A DNA stretch of 64,000 bases from Flammeovirga aprica JL-4 (lineage in GTDB: Bacteria; Bacteroidota; Bacteroidia; Cytophagales; Flammeovirgaceae): assembly GCF_012844305.1 (NCBI RefSeq), contig NZ_JABANE010000021.1, positions 32,728-96,727 on the forward strand, in the 5' to 3' direction. Made by a program: the position numbers and the translations under genes. Of the stretch, positions 1-8,433 are shown piece by piece. The stretch's first letter is position 1; each line of letters opens with the position of its first letter. The notes beneath the pieces are model-generated. The model saw nothing but the letters and a program-made list of their open reading frames with translations. It ran no database searches and was not told the origin of the DNA.

Positions 1-59
1 GATACATCCATTTTTAATACAATACGTTAAACCTAATCACTACTCAATGACCCAAAACC

Positions 60-626
60 ATGAATATCTTAGTTGTTTTTGCTCACCCAAACTATAACCA
101 ATCCATCATCAACAAAAGATTCGTTGAAGAGATTAAAAAAATCTGTGTTATTGATTTCCATCCGCTCAATGAGTTGTATCCTGATGGAAATATTGACATT
201 CACTTTGAAAAAAATGCTTTATTGAGAGCTGACAGAGTTGTCCTTCAATTTCCTTTACACTGGTATAATATGTCTCCTATTTTAAAGAACTATATTAAAA
301 ATGTACTAGATCATGGATTTGCTTTTGGAATTAATGGCAATAAATTAAAAGGAAAAGAGCTCCTCACAGCTGTTACCGTTGGCGGTCCCGAAGAAGCTTA
401 TCAAAGAGTAACTGCAAATAGTTTCACCATGGAAGATTTTATTAAGCCTTTTGAGCAAACAGCAATGTTGATGGGAATGAATTTCAGGAAAACCTATGCA
501 GTCTACAACGCAATAACACTAGGCAGAGAAAATAACACTTCCAAGTTGACAAAATTGGCAAAAGAGTTTATCGATCACATTACAGATCCTTACTTAGATC
601 CGAGTATGAGAAAAAAAGTTTCATAG
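60..626 (+). CDS. NAD(P)H-dependent quinone reductase, flavodoxin-like fold
   Basis: A 188-residue protein of the Flavodoxin_2 family (MdaB/KefF/NQO-like), predicted to be a cytoplasmic FMN or FAD enzyme reducing quinones or similar electrophiles with NAD(P)H. Visible signs are the N-terminal beta strand and phosphate-binding turn (ILVVFAHPNYNQS, residues 3-15), the motif FPLHWYNMSPILKNYIKNV (about residues 64-82) typical of the family, and the later glycine turn TVGGPEEAY. Length fits the family. It converges with the minus-strand membrane gene, whose stop lies 3 bases beyond its own stop. The physiological substrate cannot be read from the sequence. Family assignment is confident. Confidence 0.85.
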   Translation: MNILVVFAHPNYNQSIINKRFVEEIKKICVIDFHPLNELYPDGNIDIHFEKNALLRADRVVLQFPLHWYNMSPILKNYIKNVLDHGFAFGINGNKLKGKELLTAVTVGGPEEAYQRVTANSFTMEDFIKPFEQTAMLMGMNFRKTYAVYNAITLGRENNTSKLTKLAKEFIDHITDPYLDPSMRKKVS

Positions 627-628
627 AT

Positions 629-1537
629 TTATAATTTCCAGCGAATACTCAAACCAATCACTGAAGGAAGTAAAATATTGATTCCCCAAATAATCAACGC
701 TGATACAAGTGCAGTATTGGGGTCTAATCCCAAATATTCAAAAATATATAAAGTAGACAATTCTCTAATTCCTAAATCCAAAAAACCGCCTAAATTGGGT
801 GAGATAGTTTTGATTAAAAAAATAACTGGAACGATAAGCAAAAGAAGCTGAAAAGGTATTGATGGGTCAATAGAGCGAATTATCAATACAAATTGTAATG
901 TGAACACACAGTAACGTATAAATCCTAATGTCAGCGTAGAGGCTAAGAGTGTAATTGTATATTCTTTTAGTAAAAGAAAATAACGCTGAAAGAAATGGAT
1001 AGCTTTTTCATTTTCAGACAGTTTCTTAATCAAAAACAATACAAGAGGAACAACGATGACAAAACATCCAATAAAAATAGATGTATTTTGAAACTGAATA
1101 ATGTGATTTCTTAGGAACCATAAAGTACAGGGTATTCCAATCCAGAATGTATGTACTCCTTGTGTCAACTGACTTATAAACAAGGCTCCTACAGATTGTT
1201 GTCGGTCTACTGATTTGGGTATCGCCCAATACCTCCCCAATGCACTCCCAACGGTTTTCCCTGCTAAAAATGATGCACCCAATCCTGAAAGGACTCCTAA
1301 TAAGGCATTCAGAAGGGAAATATTAAAAAGTGGCTTCAATAAAATTTGCCACCTTTTAGACTCTAATAACCAATTCAAAGGCATTAAAGCAAAAGCAACA
1401 ACCAGAAAGAAAGGAGATTGAATACTTACTTTTTCCCAAGGGGAATAAAAATAAAACTGATAAAGTGCATAAATAGCAAAAAGTACGGCAAGGCCTTTAA
1501 GGCTATAACTTAATACTTTTTGATACTTTGCTACCAT
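629..1537 (-). CDS. Lysylphosphatidylglycerol synthase-like (UPF0104/YbhN) integral membrane protein
   Basis: A 302-residue polytopic membrane protein with about seven to eight hydrophobic segments. It has the layout of the UPF0104/YbhN family, the transmembrane half of MprF-type flippases, without a tRNA-dependent transferase domain. Family-like features are LNWLLESKRWQILLKP near residue 50, the glycine-rich stretch around residue 85 and the late segment ISPNLGGFLDLGIRE. A longer frame opens at 1621, but its first 28 residues are polar and lie inside the upstream carrier gene. I choose the ATG at 1537, which overlaps the upstream stop by 7 bases and has AGGA just before it. The overlap suggests co-translation with the carrier. 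The transported or flipped lipid is unknown. Confidence 0.75.
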   Translation of the reverse strand: MVAKYQKVLSYSLKGLAVLFAIYALYQFYFYSPWEKVSIQSPFFLVVAFALMPLNWLLESKRWQILLKPLFNISLLNALLGVLSGLGASFLAGKTVGSALGRYWAIPKSVDRQQSVGALFISQLTQGVHTFWIGIPCTLWFLRNHIIQFQNTSIFIGCFVIVVPLVLFLIKKLSENEKAIHFFQRYFLLLKEYTITLLASTLTLGFIRYCVFTLQFVLIIRSIDPSIPFQLLLLIVPVIFLIKTISPNLGGFLDLGIRELSTLYIFEYLGLDPNTALVSALIIWGINILLPSVIGLSIRWKL

Positions 1538-2907
1538 ATTCCTAAATACATTGGACCTAATAATAAAACGCCTGCAACCAACATCAATATAGCAAGAAGT
1601 GGTCCCATCCATTTCACCCAAACCTCATAAGGAATTTTTGCAATCGAAAGCACCCCCATTGTCACACCACTTGTAGGGATAATCAGATTGGTCAAACCAT
1701 CACCAAATTGAAAGGCTAAAACGGCAATTTGACGGGAAATCCCCAATAAATCACTCAGTGGTGCCATAATAGGCATTGTCAATGCCGCCTGCCCACTTCC
1801 AGAAGGCAAGAACGTATTTAAGAAACTTTGAAAAACAAACATGGCTTCTATAGATGCTACTTTTGGCAATCCATTGACCACATTGGCAATTCCATATAAA
1901 ACGGTATCTATAATTTTTCCATCAGAGGCAATGATCAAAATTCCTTTGCAGAATGCGACTACTAATGCAGCTGTCATCATCTCTTTGGATCCTTTCACAA
2001 AACCATCACTGATTTTATCCACATGTACACCACATACCAAACATGAGATCACGCCTATTGCGAAGAATAAACCTCCAATTTCAATCATATACCACTCATA
2101 CTTCGCTACTCCAATAACAAGCATGACAATCCCCAATGCAAAAAGAATTAAAACCAGCATTCTCTGCCAAGTAAACGGCACTTTTTCAGCACTTTTTAAT
2201 TCCTCATCAGAACCTACACTTCCAGGCATCAAACTTTTTGATGGATCTGCTGAAATCAGCATTACATAACGCATAATATAAGCCACACCGATGGCTGTAA
2301 ATACCGCCCAGATAAATATTCTGTACTGCCATCCACTAAACAACGGAACTTCAGCAATAGCCTGTGCAATACCAATCGTAAACGGATTACTCACTGCTCC
2401 TGCAAAGCCTACTCCTGCCCCTACAAATGGAATGGCAACTCCCACAATTGGATCCAGCTTCATTGCTTTTGCCATGGGGATTGTGACCAGAATAAATACC
2501 AACACCTCTTCCGACATACCAAAAGTGGCTCCTGCAATAGAAAAGATGACGATGATGAAAGGAATGATAATTTTCTTATAGAGTGTATGTTTATTACTCC
2601 AGCCTACTAGTTCTTGCAAGCCCGCTTCAATAGCACCCGTAACGTTCATCATACCAAAGGCTCCACCTACAATAAAGATGAAAGCAATGATTTCAGAGGC
2701 AGAAATAAAACCCTTTAAAGGAGCGGTAAAAAAAGAGGTAATACCCTGAGGAGAAGCCTCCACTCCTTGATAAGAACCGGGTACTAAAATATTTCTACCG
2801 TTCAAAAGTTCTCTACTGTATTCACCTGCGGGGATAAGCCATGTTAGACCAATAAAAATTAATAGAATAACAGAGGCAATGACTAAAGTGTCTGGAAGTT
2901 TTTTCAT
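1531..2907 (-). CDS. YfcC-family C4-dicarboxylate/amino-acid-type carrier
   Basis: A 458-residue inner-membrane carrier with about 12 hydrophobic segments, resembling the YfcC/DcuC branch of the ion transporter superfamily (COG1288). Supporting signs are the short cytoplasmic N-terminus MKKLPDTLVIASVILL, the motif TWLIPAGEYSR (residues 22-32), and paired hairpin-like repeats near AGATFGMSEEVLVF and SFLNTFLPSGSGQAALTMPI, where the Ser/Gly-rich turns are the usual substrate sites. Members carry dicarboxylates, basic amino acids or peptides, so the substrate is not predictable. It is first in a two-gene unit with the UPF0104 protein. A promoter-like pair lies just upstream on the minus strand. 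Confidence 0.8.
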   Translation of the reverse strand: MKKLPDTLVIASVILLIFIGLTWLIPAGEYSRELLNGRNILVPGSYQGVEASPQGITSFFTAPLKGFISASEIIAFIFIVGGAFGMMNVTGAIEAGLQELVGWSNKHTLYKKIIIPFIIVIFSIAGATFGMSEEVLVFILVTIPMAKAMKLDPIVGVAIPFVGAGVGFAGAVSNPFTIGIAQAIAEVPLFSGWQYRIFIWAVFTAIGVAYIMRYVMLISADPSKSLMPGSVGSDEELKSAEKVPFTWQRMLVLILFALGIVMLVIGVAKYEWYMIEIGGLFFAIGVISCLVCGVHVDKISDGFVKGSKEMMTAALVVAFCKGILIIASDGKIIDTVLYGIANVVNGLPKVASIEAMFVFQSFLNTFLPSGSGQAALTMPIMAPLSDLLGISRQIAVLAFQFGDGLTNLIIPTSGVTMGVLSIAKIPYEVWVKWMGPLLAILMLVAGVLLLGPMYLGIW

Positions 2908-2936
2908 TAGGAATTGAATTCAAATCGTTCTGAATG

Positions 2937-2964
2937 CAAACTTATCGAACACAGAGTAAACAAA
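2937..2964 (-). promoter_or_regulatory. Bacteroidota-type promoter for the YfcC gene
   Basis: On the minus strand TAAGTTTG (2944-2937) matches the Bacteroidota -7 element TAnnTTTG. A TTTG (2964-2961) lies 16 bases further upstream as a possible -33 element. The distance to the carrier start codon is about 30 bases. This is seen by eye only. Confidence 0.5.
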
Positions 2965-3044
2965 CTAAAAAAAATCACTTTTATTAATGCGTAACATTGA
3001 CTATTTTTCAAGAATAAATAAAAATTACAATTACATATTTTAAA

Positions 3045-5615
3045 ATGAAAATTAAAGAATTAGATGAAATTTTTGACGATTATGAAAGTTACAAGGCATT
3101 AGGAGAAGATAGTTATATAATTGGTGCTCAGCACCCTCAGAATTTTAAGCAGCATAAAAAATTTATAATTCCTTTATTTTATTTCGATGGTGAAGATTGG
3201 TTTAAATTAGATATCAATAAATTAGGTGAATCCATATTTCTGGCAAGTGCACCCTATACATTAACAACTGATTTTAAGTTAGAGGAATTAATAAAAGTTA
3301 AAGGCGTACGTCCTAATAAACAGCTCACAGATGACGATGAGCACAATAAGGAACACTCTTTAACGAAGCATATCACACATGCAGACCGCTTAAGTGTACT
3401 TTCTGAAGATCAATTATTAGAAATTTTCCCTGGTGAGATTGACTTTGAGTTACATCTGTTTCATCCGGACAAGCATTATTATGACATCATCAATGAGGTG
3501 TATGTCGCACAAGAACGAAAGTTCTTTGTTGAATCCAAAGACGGACTCATTTACGGTCCTTTTGTAGGTGTTAAAACGAGTACAGAAGCAAAAGCTATTC
3601 GTTTATCTGCTACAGGAGTCCGTAAAAGTGTGGAAGCTTATAACCTTCCCTCAGAAGCCTTTTTGGAATTCAATATGCCTGAAGAGGGACTTAAACGTAA
3701 ATTAGTGCGTAGTACTCATGATATTGAATACTACATTGAAGATACCGTTGATTTTATCAGTAGACAGGATTTATTCAAATGGGCAGAAGATCAATTGAAT
3801 AAAAAACAGTCGCTGGAAGTGGCGGATAAAGTGTGGAAAGCGATCTCGAAAGATAATGCGATCCATTCTTTTCAAGAACGCTACCAACGTTTGGAGAAAC
3901 TTTTCCAAAAACCGCAGGAAAACCTGCAATATCTTCAGCAATTCGTCACTTCTTTAGCTGAAAATGACTTTTTCAAAGCTAGTCTTGACTCACTTCAAAA
4001 TGAGAAGCTGGAATTAGACAATTCCGTTGCTCAGCAGAAAAGAGAACGTGACCTTGTCAGAAAAGAGACAGGACGTTTGCAGGAGGAAATGCAAGACCTT
4101 GAGGAAGGCATCAATAATCTAAAAGCGAATGAGCAGAAGATTAGAGAAAGCCTTCAGAAAGAAAGAGAGTTTGCAATTAATAAAGAAATTGAAGAGGGTT
4201 TATCGAAGTTAGAAAAAGTACGTGAAGAACTTTCAGACCGTGCTGAAGCGATTGAATTGGCCCACAATTTTGATAACCTTGCTCGTATCAATGAGGAAAT
4301 TGATAACGCGAAGGAAATCAAACATAATTTAGAGGTCTCAATTTCAGCCTTGAAAGAGGAGTTTGTCAAAGCACAGGAAGATGCTGATACTGCCTTGAAA
4401 AACTTATTGAAGACCAAAATGCAATTGGATGTGTTCAGTAATGGTTCTGCCAGTACGAAGAAAAACACTCCTGCAATTGAAGTATTGGACATCAAGGATT
4501 ACAGAATTGAGAATCCTACTGCCATTACAACATTAAAAGACCTTTCACAGAAATTACATAAGCGTTTAGGGCGTTTGGGAAGAAGTTACCCGGATCATTT
4601 TATTGCCAACTTACTGATTTCCATGCATCAGAACTCTTTAACGTTATTATGGGGCCCTCCAGGTTCAGGTAAGACGTCATTGGGTAGATACATGATCCAA
4701 TCGTTGACAAAATCAGATCGCTATTCTGAAATTTCTGTAGCTAGAGGATGGTCTTCACAAAAAGATATAATTGGATTTGCGAATCCACTATCTAAGCGTT
4801 TCCAAAGAGCTAATACTGATTTGTATGACCTTTTAAAGCAATTGGATGGGGAATTCCAAAATTCAACGTATTTACAATCTCCAATGTCTTATTGCTTGTT
4901 AGATGAAGCGAACTTAAGTCCAATCGAACACTACTGGGCTTCATTCTACTCATTGACAGATTCTAAAGCACAATTAGACAAGGGATTGAAGATTTCACTG
5001 GGAAATAACGAGGCGATTGAATATGCCAACAACTTACGCTTCTTGGGTACATTGAATTTAGACTCTACTACTGAGCAGATTTCACCAAGATTACTAGACC
5101 GTTGTCATATTATAAGATTGGATCTTCCTAGAAGCAATATGCCTTTGATTGGTTCTGAAATCATTATGCCAGAGCCTTTTGAAATTCCATTTGACAATAT
5201 TCGTTCGTTGTTTGACCTGAAAGACTTCAAACAAGAATTAGCGCCAGATCAGTTAGAGTTTATTGATACGGAACTTGAAGAACGCTTCGAGCAGATTGCT
5301 TCTGAATTAAGAAATCTGGGTATTCAGATCAGTTTACGTACACGTAAAGCAGTGATTGAATACTGTAATTTAGCGCACTCTGCGATGAATGAGCAATTCA
5401 GACCATTGGATTACTGCTTGGCACAAAGAGTCTTCACGCGTATCAATCTACAAGGTGCAGAATCAAGAGAAGGCATTAAGTCTTTACTTGAGATTGTGAA
5501 GAGCTTTGCTTTAAAAGATTCACATGCTGAATGGACCTTACAGAAGATGCTGGAAAGAGGTGGTAAAGAAGGATTTAACCACCACTTCTACAATTATTTC
5601 TCAATAGATGGATAA
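3045..5615 (+). CDS. McrB-like coiled-coil AAA+ GTPase/ATPase of a two-gene restriction-type module
   Basis: An 856-residue cytoplasmic protein. The first 300 or so residues are acidic and I cannot assign them to a domain. Residues about 310-460 are a long charged heptad-like coiled coil. The C-terminal third is an AAA+ motor: Walker A GPPGSGKTS (537-545), Walker B LLDEANLSPIEHY (618-630), then GTLNLDSTTEQISPRLLDR (668-686), which has the layout of the McrB-type signature (MNxxDR in classical McrB). The next gene starts 2 bases after the stop and encodes an McrC-like nuclease, so the pair should form a GTP-driven or ATP-driven DNA-cleaving or RNA-cleaving complex. N-terminal coiled coil plus motor recalls CoCoNuT-type McrBC relatives. 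The target is unknown. Confidence 0.8.
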   Translation: MKIKELDEIFDDYESYKALGEDSYIIGAQHPQNFKQHKKFIIPLFYFDGEDWFKLDINKLGESIFLASAPYTLTTDFKLEELIKVKGVRPNKQLTDDDEHNKEHSLTKHITHADRLSVLSEDQLLEIFPGEIDFELHLFHPDKHYYDIINEVYVAQERKFFVESKDGLIYGPFVGVKTSTEAKAIRLSATGVRKSVEAYNLPSEAFLEFNMPEEGLKRKLVRSTHDIEYYIEDTVDFISRQDLFKWAEDQLNKKQSLEVADKVWKAISKDNAIHSFQERYQRLEKLFQKPQENLQYLQQFVTSLAENDFFKASLDSLQNEKLELDNSVAQQKRERDLVRKETGRLQEEMQDLEEGINNLKANEQKIRESLQKEREFAINKEIEEGLSKLEKVREELSDRAEAIELAHNFDNLARINEEIDNAKEIKHNLEVSISALKEEFVKAQEDADTALKNLLKTKMQLDVFSNGSASTKKNTPAIEVLDIKDYRIENPTAITTLKDLSQKLHKRLGRLGRSYPDHFIANLLISMHQNSLTLLWGPPGSGKTSLGRYMIQSLTKSDRYSEISVARGWSSQKDIIGFANPLSKRFQRANTDLYDLLKQLDGEFQNSTYLQSPMSYCLLDEANLSPIEHYWASFYSLTDSKAQLDKGLKISLGNNEAIEYANNLRFLGTLNLDSTTEQISPRLLDRCHIIRLDLPRSNMPLIGSEIIMPEPFEIPFDNIRSLFDLKDFKQELAPDQLEFIDTELEERFEQIASELRNLGIQISLRTRKAVIEYCNLAHSAMNEQFRPLDYCLAQRVFTRINLQGAESREGIKSLLEIVKSFALKDSHAEWTLQKMLERGGKEGFNHHFYNYFSIDG

Positions 5616-5617
5616 TC

Positions 5618-7321
5618 ATGGAGTTCAAAATTTTTCATATTCGGAAAGATAGTGCTCCACCTCATAATACAGAAAGAGAAGAGGTGCTCCCAATCGACGG
5701 TTTCCACGTCGTTTTGGAGCATCATTTCTATGAACTGGAATTCCATTACTTCGAACTCCCTGTCAATACAGATGTCTTTATTGACGATGTAGAGGTTGAC
5801 AAGTCATTGATTACCAATGACGAACACACTGGCAACGTCACAGTTGGCTTAGGGCAACATTTCTCTAATCAACTCGGGCATGCTACTGTACGAATTGGCA
5901 ACGATGAGTCATTTCAGGTTCGAGTAGACGCCTCTAAATTGAGTAGTGAAGATGCAGAGGGCATGATTACTTACCTTTACCGTAAGAACAAATCATTGAT
6001 TCTTCAGCTTTTCACCAAAGAAGAGGTAGATGGAAAAGACAATAATTCTACCATCAGTATGACAAGGCTTTCTCCTTTAGAGAAGTTTATCAATGAGATG
6101 GAGAATGTGTTGCCTGCATTAGCACACAGCCCAAGGTACAGCACTACTCAAGACCGTGAAATTCAAGATTTCGCCACAGCAAATATTGATGAACAAAGCA
6201 TTGATTGGCTGTTGGAGCACCTTGATGAGCTGTATTTTGATGACGCACTAAAAGATCACCCTGATGCTATTGAAATTGATGGTCAGTATACTGTCATTGA
6301 TAGAATTGATGCTCCGGTGATCAAAATGGAATACGCAACTTATGAAAATGAGTGTATTCTTGGTGGTTTTTATTGGGCGAGGAAATTAGTGGATGACCTG
6401 ATTACTCATATTGACAAAGTCAATGGACAGAAAAGTCTTGTTCAAAACGAAGGAAGTGGTTATGCTACTTTTGAGTCTGCACAAGTGATTATCAATGCAC
6501 AAGCCATAGAAGATGCACAAGACATCAAAACAAGGCTTTACAGGCTTGAAAGGAAATACATGCAGCTTTTCCCAAACACAAAGCCTAATGTACATCCTCC
6601 ACTGCTGACAAAGCGCTTCAGTTCTGTCAATGTGTATTCTAATATCTTCCTAAATCTTTTACAGGTTTATAACCTTAAACTCGACACTCAGAACGACTCA
6701 GGAGCTGTTAAAACTTCTTTTCTGGATCAGATTTATGAGTTATACACTTATTATCAGTTGTATGATGCCTTGCTGGAATGCTTCAAGGACTTTAATTATA
6801 AACTGGAAATCAGTGATACGGAAGAGGGAGAATTTATACCAAAGCGTGTTTCCATACAGCCTATTAATGGCAAATGGCAAATGAACCTGCTTTATCAGCC
6901 ACAAATTGGCAGAGAACCGGGTGATACACACTTGGTGTTGCATGGAAAGCCGCATAGAGACAGTTTCTACTATACGCCTGACTTTGTATTGGAGTACTGC
7001 GATCCTCACCTTTCATTACGATACGGTATTCTGGACGCCAAATACAAAATGGCAAAAACAGTATTGGAACAGGATCTTAAAGAATCCTCTTTCAAGTACT
7101 ATACGTGTGTGAGAGTAATAGGCGAAAAGAGAGATCATCAGAAGCCTGATTTCCTTTGGCTGATATGCCCTAACGCATGTTATGGACGTCCTGTATGGAC
7201 CATGAATTATGATGACAACTTCTTACCTATAATAGGTATAGTTATGAATAATGCTGAAAGCAACGATCCAATCAAGCAAAGCATCAAGAAAATGATGCGA
7301 GAATGGAATGTAGGTATTTAA
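5618..7321 (+). CDS. McrC-like DUF2357 protein with PD-(D/E)XK nuclease domain
   Basis: A 567-residue partner of the upstream McrB-like motor, 2 bases after its stop. Its N-terminal half looks like the beta-rich DUF2357 adaptor that docks to the motor, and the middle is helical with long charged stretches. The C-terminal region carries a PD-(D/E)XK core: Asp455 in PDFVLEY, then Asp473 and Lys475 in ILDAKYK, with downstream helix residues YYTCVRVIG in the place of the QxxxY motif. All three catalytic positions are present, so an active nuclease is expected. McrC proteins are the catalytic subunits of type IV restriction systems. No methyltransferase, TerY or helicase is next to it. The stop is followed immediately by a REP-like hairpin. 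Confidence 0.8.
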   Translation: MEFKIFHIRKDSAPPHNTEREEVLPIDGFHVVLEHHFYELEFHYFELPVNTDVFIDDVEVDKSLITNDEHTGNVTVGLGQHFSNQLGHATVRIGNDESFQVRVDASKLSSEDAEGMITYLYRKNKSLILQLFTKEEVDGKDNNSTISMTRLSPLEKFINEMENVLPALAHSPRYSTTQDREIQDFATANIDEQSIDWLLEHLDELYFDDALKDHPDAIEIDGQYTVIDRIDAPVIKMEYATYENECILGGFYWARKLVDDLITHIDKVNGQKSLVQNEGSGYATFESAQVIINAQAIEDAQDIKTRLYRLERKYMQLFPNTKPNVHPPLLTKRFSSVNVYSNIFLNLLQVYNLKLDTQNDSGAVKTSFLDQIYELYTYYQLYDALLECFKDFNYKLEISDTEEGEFIPKRVSIQPINGKWQMNLLYQPQIGREPGDTHLVLHGKPHRDSFYYTPDFVLEYCDPHLSLRYGILDAKYKMAKTVLEQDLKESSFKYYTCVRVIGEKRDHQKPDFLWLICPNACYGRPVWTMNYDDNFLPIIGIVMNNAESNDPIKQSIKKMMREWNVGI

Positions 7322-7350
7322 CGTAGGGGGGCAGACCTATGTGTCTGATC
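7322..7350 (+). repeat. REP-like hairpin, copy 1
   Basis: Starts at the base after the nuclease gene's stop with CGTAGGGG, followed by CAGAC (7332-7336), loop CTATGT (7337-7342) and GTCTG (7343-7347). The same element, with a compensating base-pair change, lies inverted at 35571-35598. A partial reversed outer arm, GACCCCTATG, follows at about 7384-7394. Confidence 0.6.
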
Positions 7351-7410
7351 AAAATGTAAAAGGACGAAATACAAAATCACAGACGACCCCTATGTATACC
7401 CAAATGCAGA

Positions 7411-7475
7411 TAATAAAAAAAGAAGAGTTAAGAAAAAGCACTGAATTTTACTTCGGTCTTATTTCTTAACTCTTC
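7411..7475 (-). terminator. Terminator of the Lrp gene
   Basis: A perfect 14-bp inverted repeat, 7422-7435 with 7462-7475 (GAAGAGTTAAGAAA and its complement), encloses 26 bases. The run of A at 7414-7421 becomes the U-tract on the minus strand, so it terminates the Lrp transcript. Confidence 0.75.
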
Positions 7476-7543
7476 ATTGTTAATTGCTATCCCTAACAAT
7501 TAACTGTGTTTTTTACCAATTAGGTCTAAATCAAAAAAGATCG

Positions 7544-8047
7544 TTATACGATTTCTTCAGTCATATCAGACTCATCAAAAGCTAATGGTCTGTTAAACTT
7601 CTCTTCTAGAGAGATAAAAGTTTCTGTTCTTGTAATTCCGTTGATACTTTGAATTTTATCATGAAGTACCTGACGAAGGTGATTTGTATCGCGACAAGCG
7701 ATACGAACAAAAATACTCCAGTCTCCAGTAGTGTAGTGCAAGTTTAAGATTTCTGGAATCTTGGCCAAATCCTCACACACTTGTTCGTAAAGACTACTCT
7801 TTTCTAAATATATACCTAGGAATGACGTGATATCATACCCTAATTTTGAAAAATCAAGGTCCAAAGTTGATCCTTTGACAATACCCATCTTCTCCATTTT
7901 TTTCATTCTCACGTGTACCGTACCACCCGAAACGAAGATTCTTTCTGCAATTTCAGTATAAGGAGTCTTCGCATCTTTCAGTAGTTCGGACAGAATTTTA
8001 ATATCCACGTGGTCAATCTCAGGTATTTTTTCCATTAGTTCTGCCAT
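7544..8047 (-). CDS. Lrp/AsnC family transcriptional regulator
   Basis: A 167-residue regulator with the Lrp layout: an N-terminal winged helix-turn-helix (about residues 12-60, including DVDIKILSELLKDAKTPY-like spacing and the recognition segment VSGGTVHVRMKKMEK), a hinge, then an RAM/AsnC ligand domain (about 70-150) with GYDITSFLGIYLE and HYTTGDWSIFVRIACRD. Such proteins bind amino acids and act as dimers to octamers. Its targets are not evident, although the arginine genes are in the same window. It has its own TAnnTTTG element and a clear terminator, so it is monocistronic. The ATG at 8047 is chosen; a second ATG four codons on (MEKIPEI) is possible. Confidence 0.9.
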   Translation of the reverse strand: MAELMEKIPEIDHVDIKILSELLKDAKTPYTEIAERIFVSGGTVHVRMKKMEKMGIVKGSTLDLDFSKLGYDITSFLGIYLEKSSLYEQVCEDLAKIPEILNLHYTTGDWSIFVRIACRDTNHLRQVLHDKIQSINGITRTETFISLEEKFNRPLAFDESDMTEEIV

Positions 8048-8074
8048 TTTATTAAATCCACTTCATTAATAACC

Positions 8075-8082
8075 CAAATTTA
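8075..8082 (-). promoter_or_regulatory. -7 element of the Lrp promoter
   Basis: TAAATTTG on the minus strand, an exact TAnnTTTG, lies 27 bases before the Lrp start codon. No convincing -33 element was seen. The identical octamer on the plus strand at 8146-8153 drives the divergent RNA unit. Confidence 0.5.
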
Positions 8083-8122
8083 TTACAATTATTGAAAATA
8101 TGGATTAATAACTTTAAAAAGA

Positions 8123-8153
8123 TTTCAAATTTTTGAAATATACACTAAATTTG
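8123..8153 (+). promoter_or_regulatory. Promoter of the intergenic RNA unit
   Basis: TTTC (8123-8126) and TAAATTTG (8146-8153) are separated by 19 bases, close to the Bacteroidota TTTG-N19-TAnnTTTG consensus with one mismatch in the upstream element. No plus-strand gene follows, only the structured segment and terminator. Confidence 0.55.
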
Positions 8154-8157
8154 TAGT

Positions 8158-8306
8158 TCAAATACAGAAAAGCTACGTCGAATTAGATGAAAATTCTAAT
8201 ACAGACAGCAGAGGTGTAAATCCTCATAGCTTTAAGCATGTGTTTATTTTATGTGTTGTTTATTGGTTAAGGTTAAAGGTATGTGAATTTTTCGCATACC
8301 TTTTTC
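8158..8306 (+). ncRNA. Candidate small RNA with three-way-junction fold and intrinsic terminator
   Basis: Between the promoter at 8123-8153 and a strong terminator lies about 150 bases with no reading frame. Helices visible by eye are P1 AAAGCTA (8169-8175) with TAGCTTT (8227-8233), P2 ATTAGA (8182-8187) with TCTAAT (8195-8200), and P3 GAGG (8211-8214) with CCTC (8222-8225). P2 and P3 have similar 7-base loops, TGAAAAT and TGTAAAT. The terminator stem is 8275-8286 with 8293-8304, followed by T-rich sequence. The next gene downstream lies on the opposite strand, so this cannot be an ordinary leader. I do not recognise an Rfam family; a Bacteroidota 6S-type RNA or an orphan aptamer are alternatives. 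The exact 5' end is inferred. Confidence 0.5.
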
Positions 8307-8355
8307 ATTTAAAGTACTAGAACAAAAACAAACGGATAGTTTTAATACTTTTGCA

Positions 8356-8389
8356 CAAAAAAATAGTGTACCCCTTTCGGAATACACTA
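8356..8389 (-). terminator. Terminator of the secreted hypothetical gene
   Basis: TAGTGTA (8364-8370) pairs with TACACTA (8383-8389), with extra C/G pairs possible in the loop. The A-run at 8357-8363 gives the U-tract on the minus strand, 45 bases past the stop of the gene at 8434. Confidence 0.65.
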
Positions 8390-8433
8390 CTCTTTTGAAA
8401 ATCCTTAAAGCAATTGCTTAAACTTTCTGCTCT

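Noticed and set aside
1538..1621. Longer N-terminus for the UPF0104 membrane protein
   Set aside because: The extra 28 residues are polar, lie wholly inside the carrier gene and are unlike the family; the ATG at 1537 has an AGGA and a normal start.
7322..7394. CRISPR repeat
   Set aside because: The REP-like unit occurs once here and once inverted 28 kb away, with no array or spacers.
8169..8233. tRNA-like cloverleaf
   Set aside because: Only three helices, no 7-bp acceptor with CCA, no anticodon-type loop and no T-loop GTTCRA.
8158..8306. Known riboswitch (TPP, SAM, cobalamin, purine) in the intergenic RNA unit
   Set aside because: None of the conserved cores of those classes is present, and there is no same-strand gene downstream for it to control.
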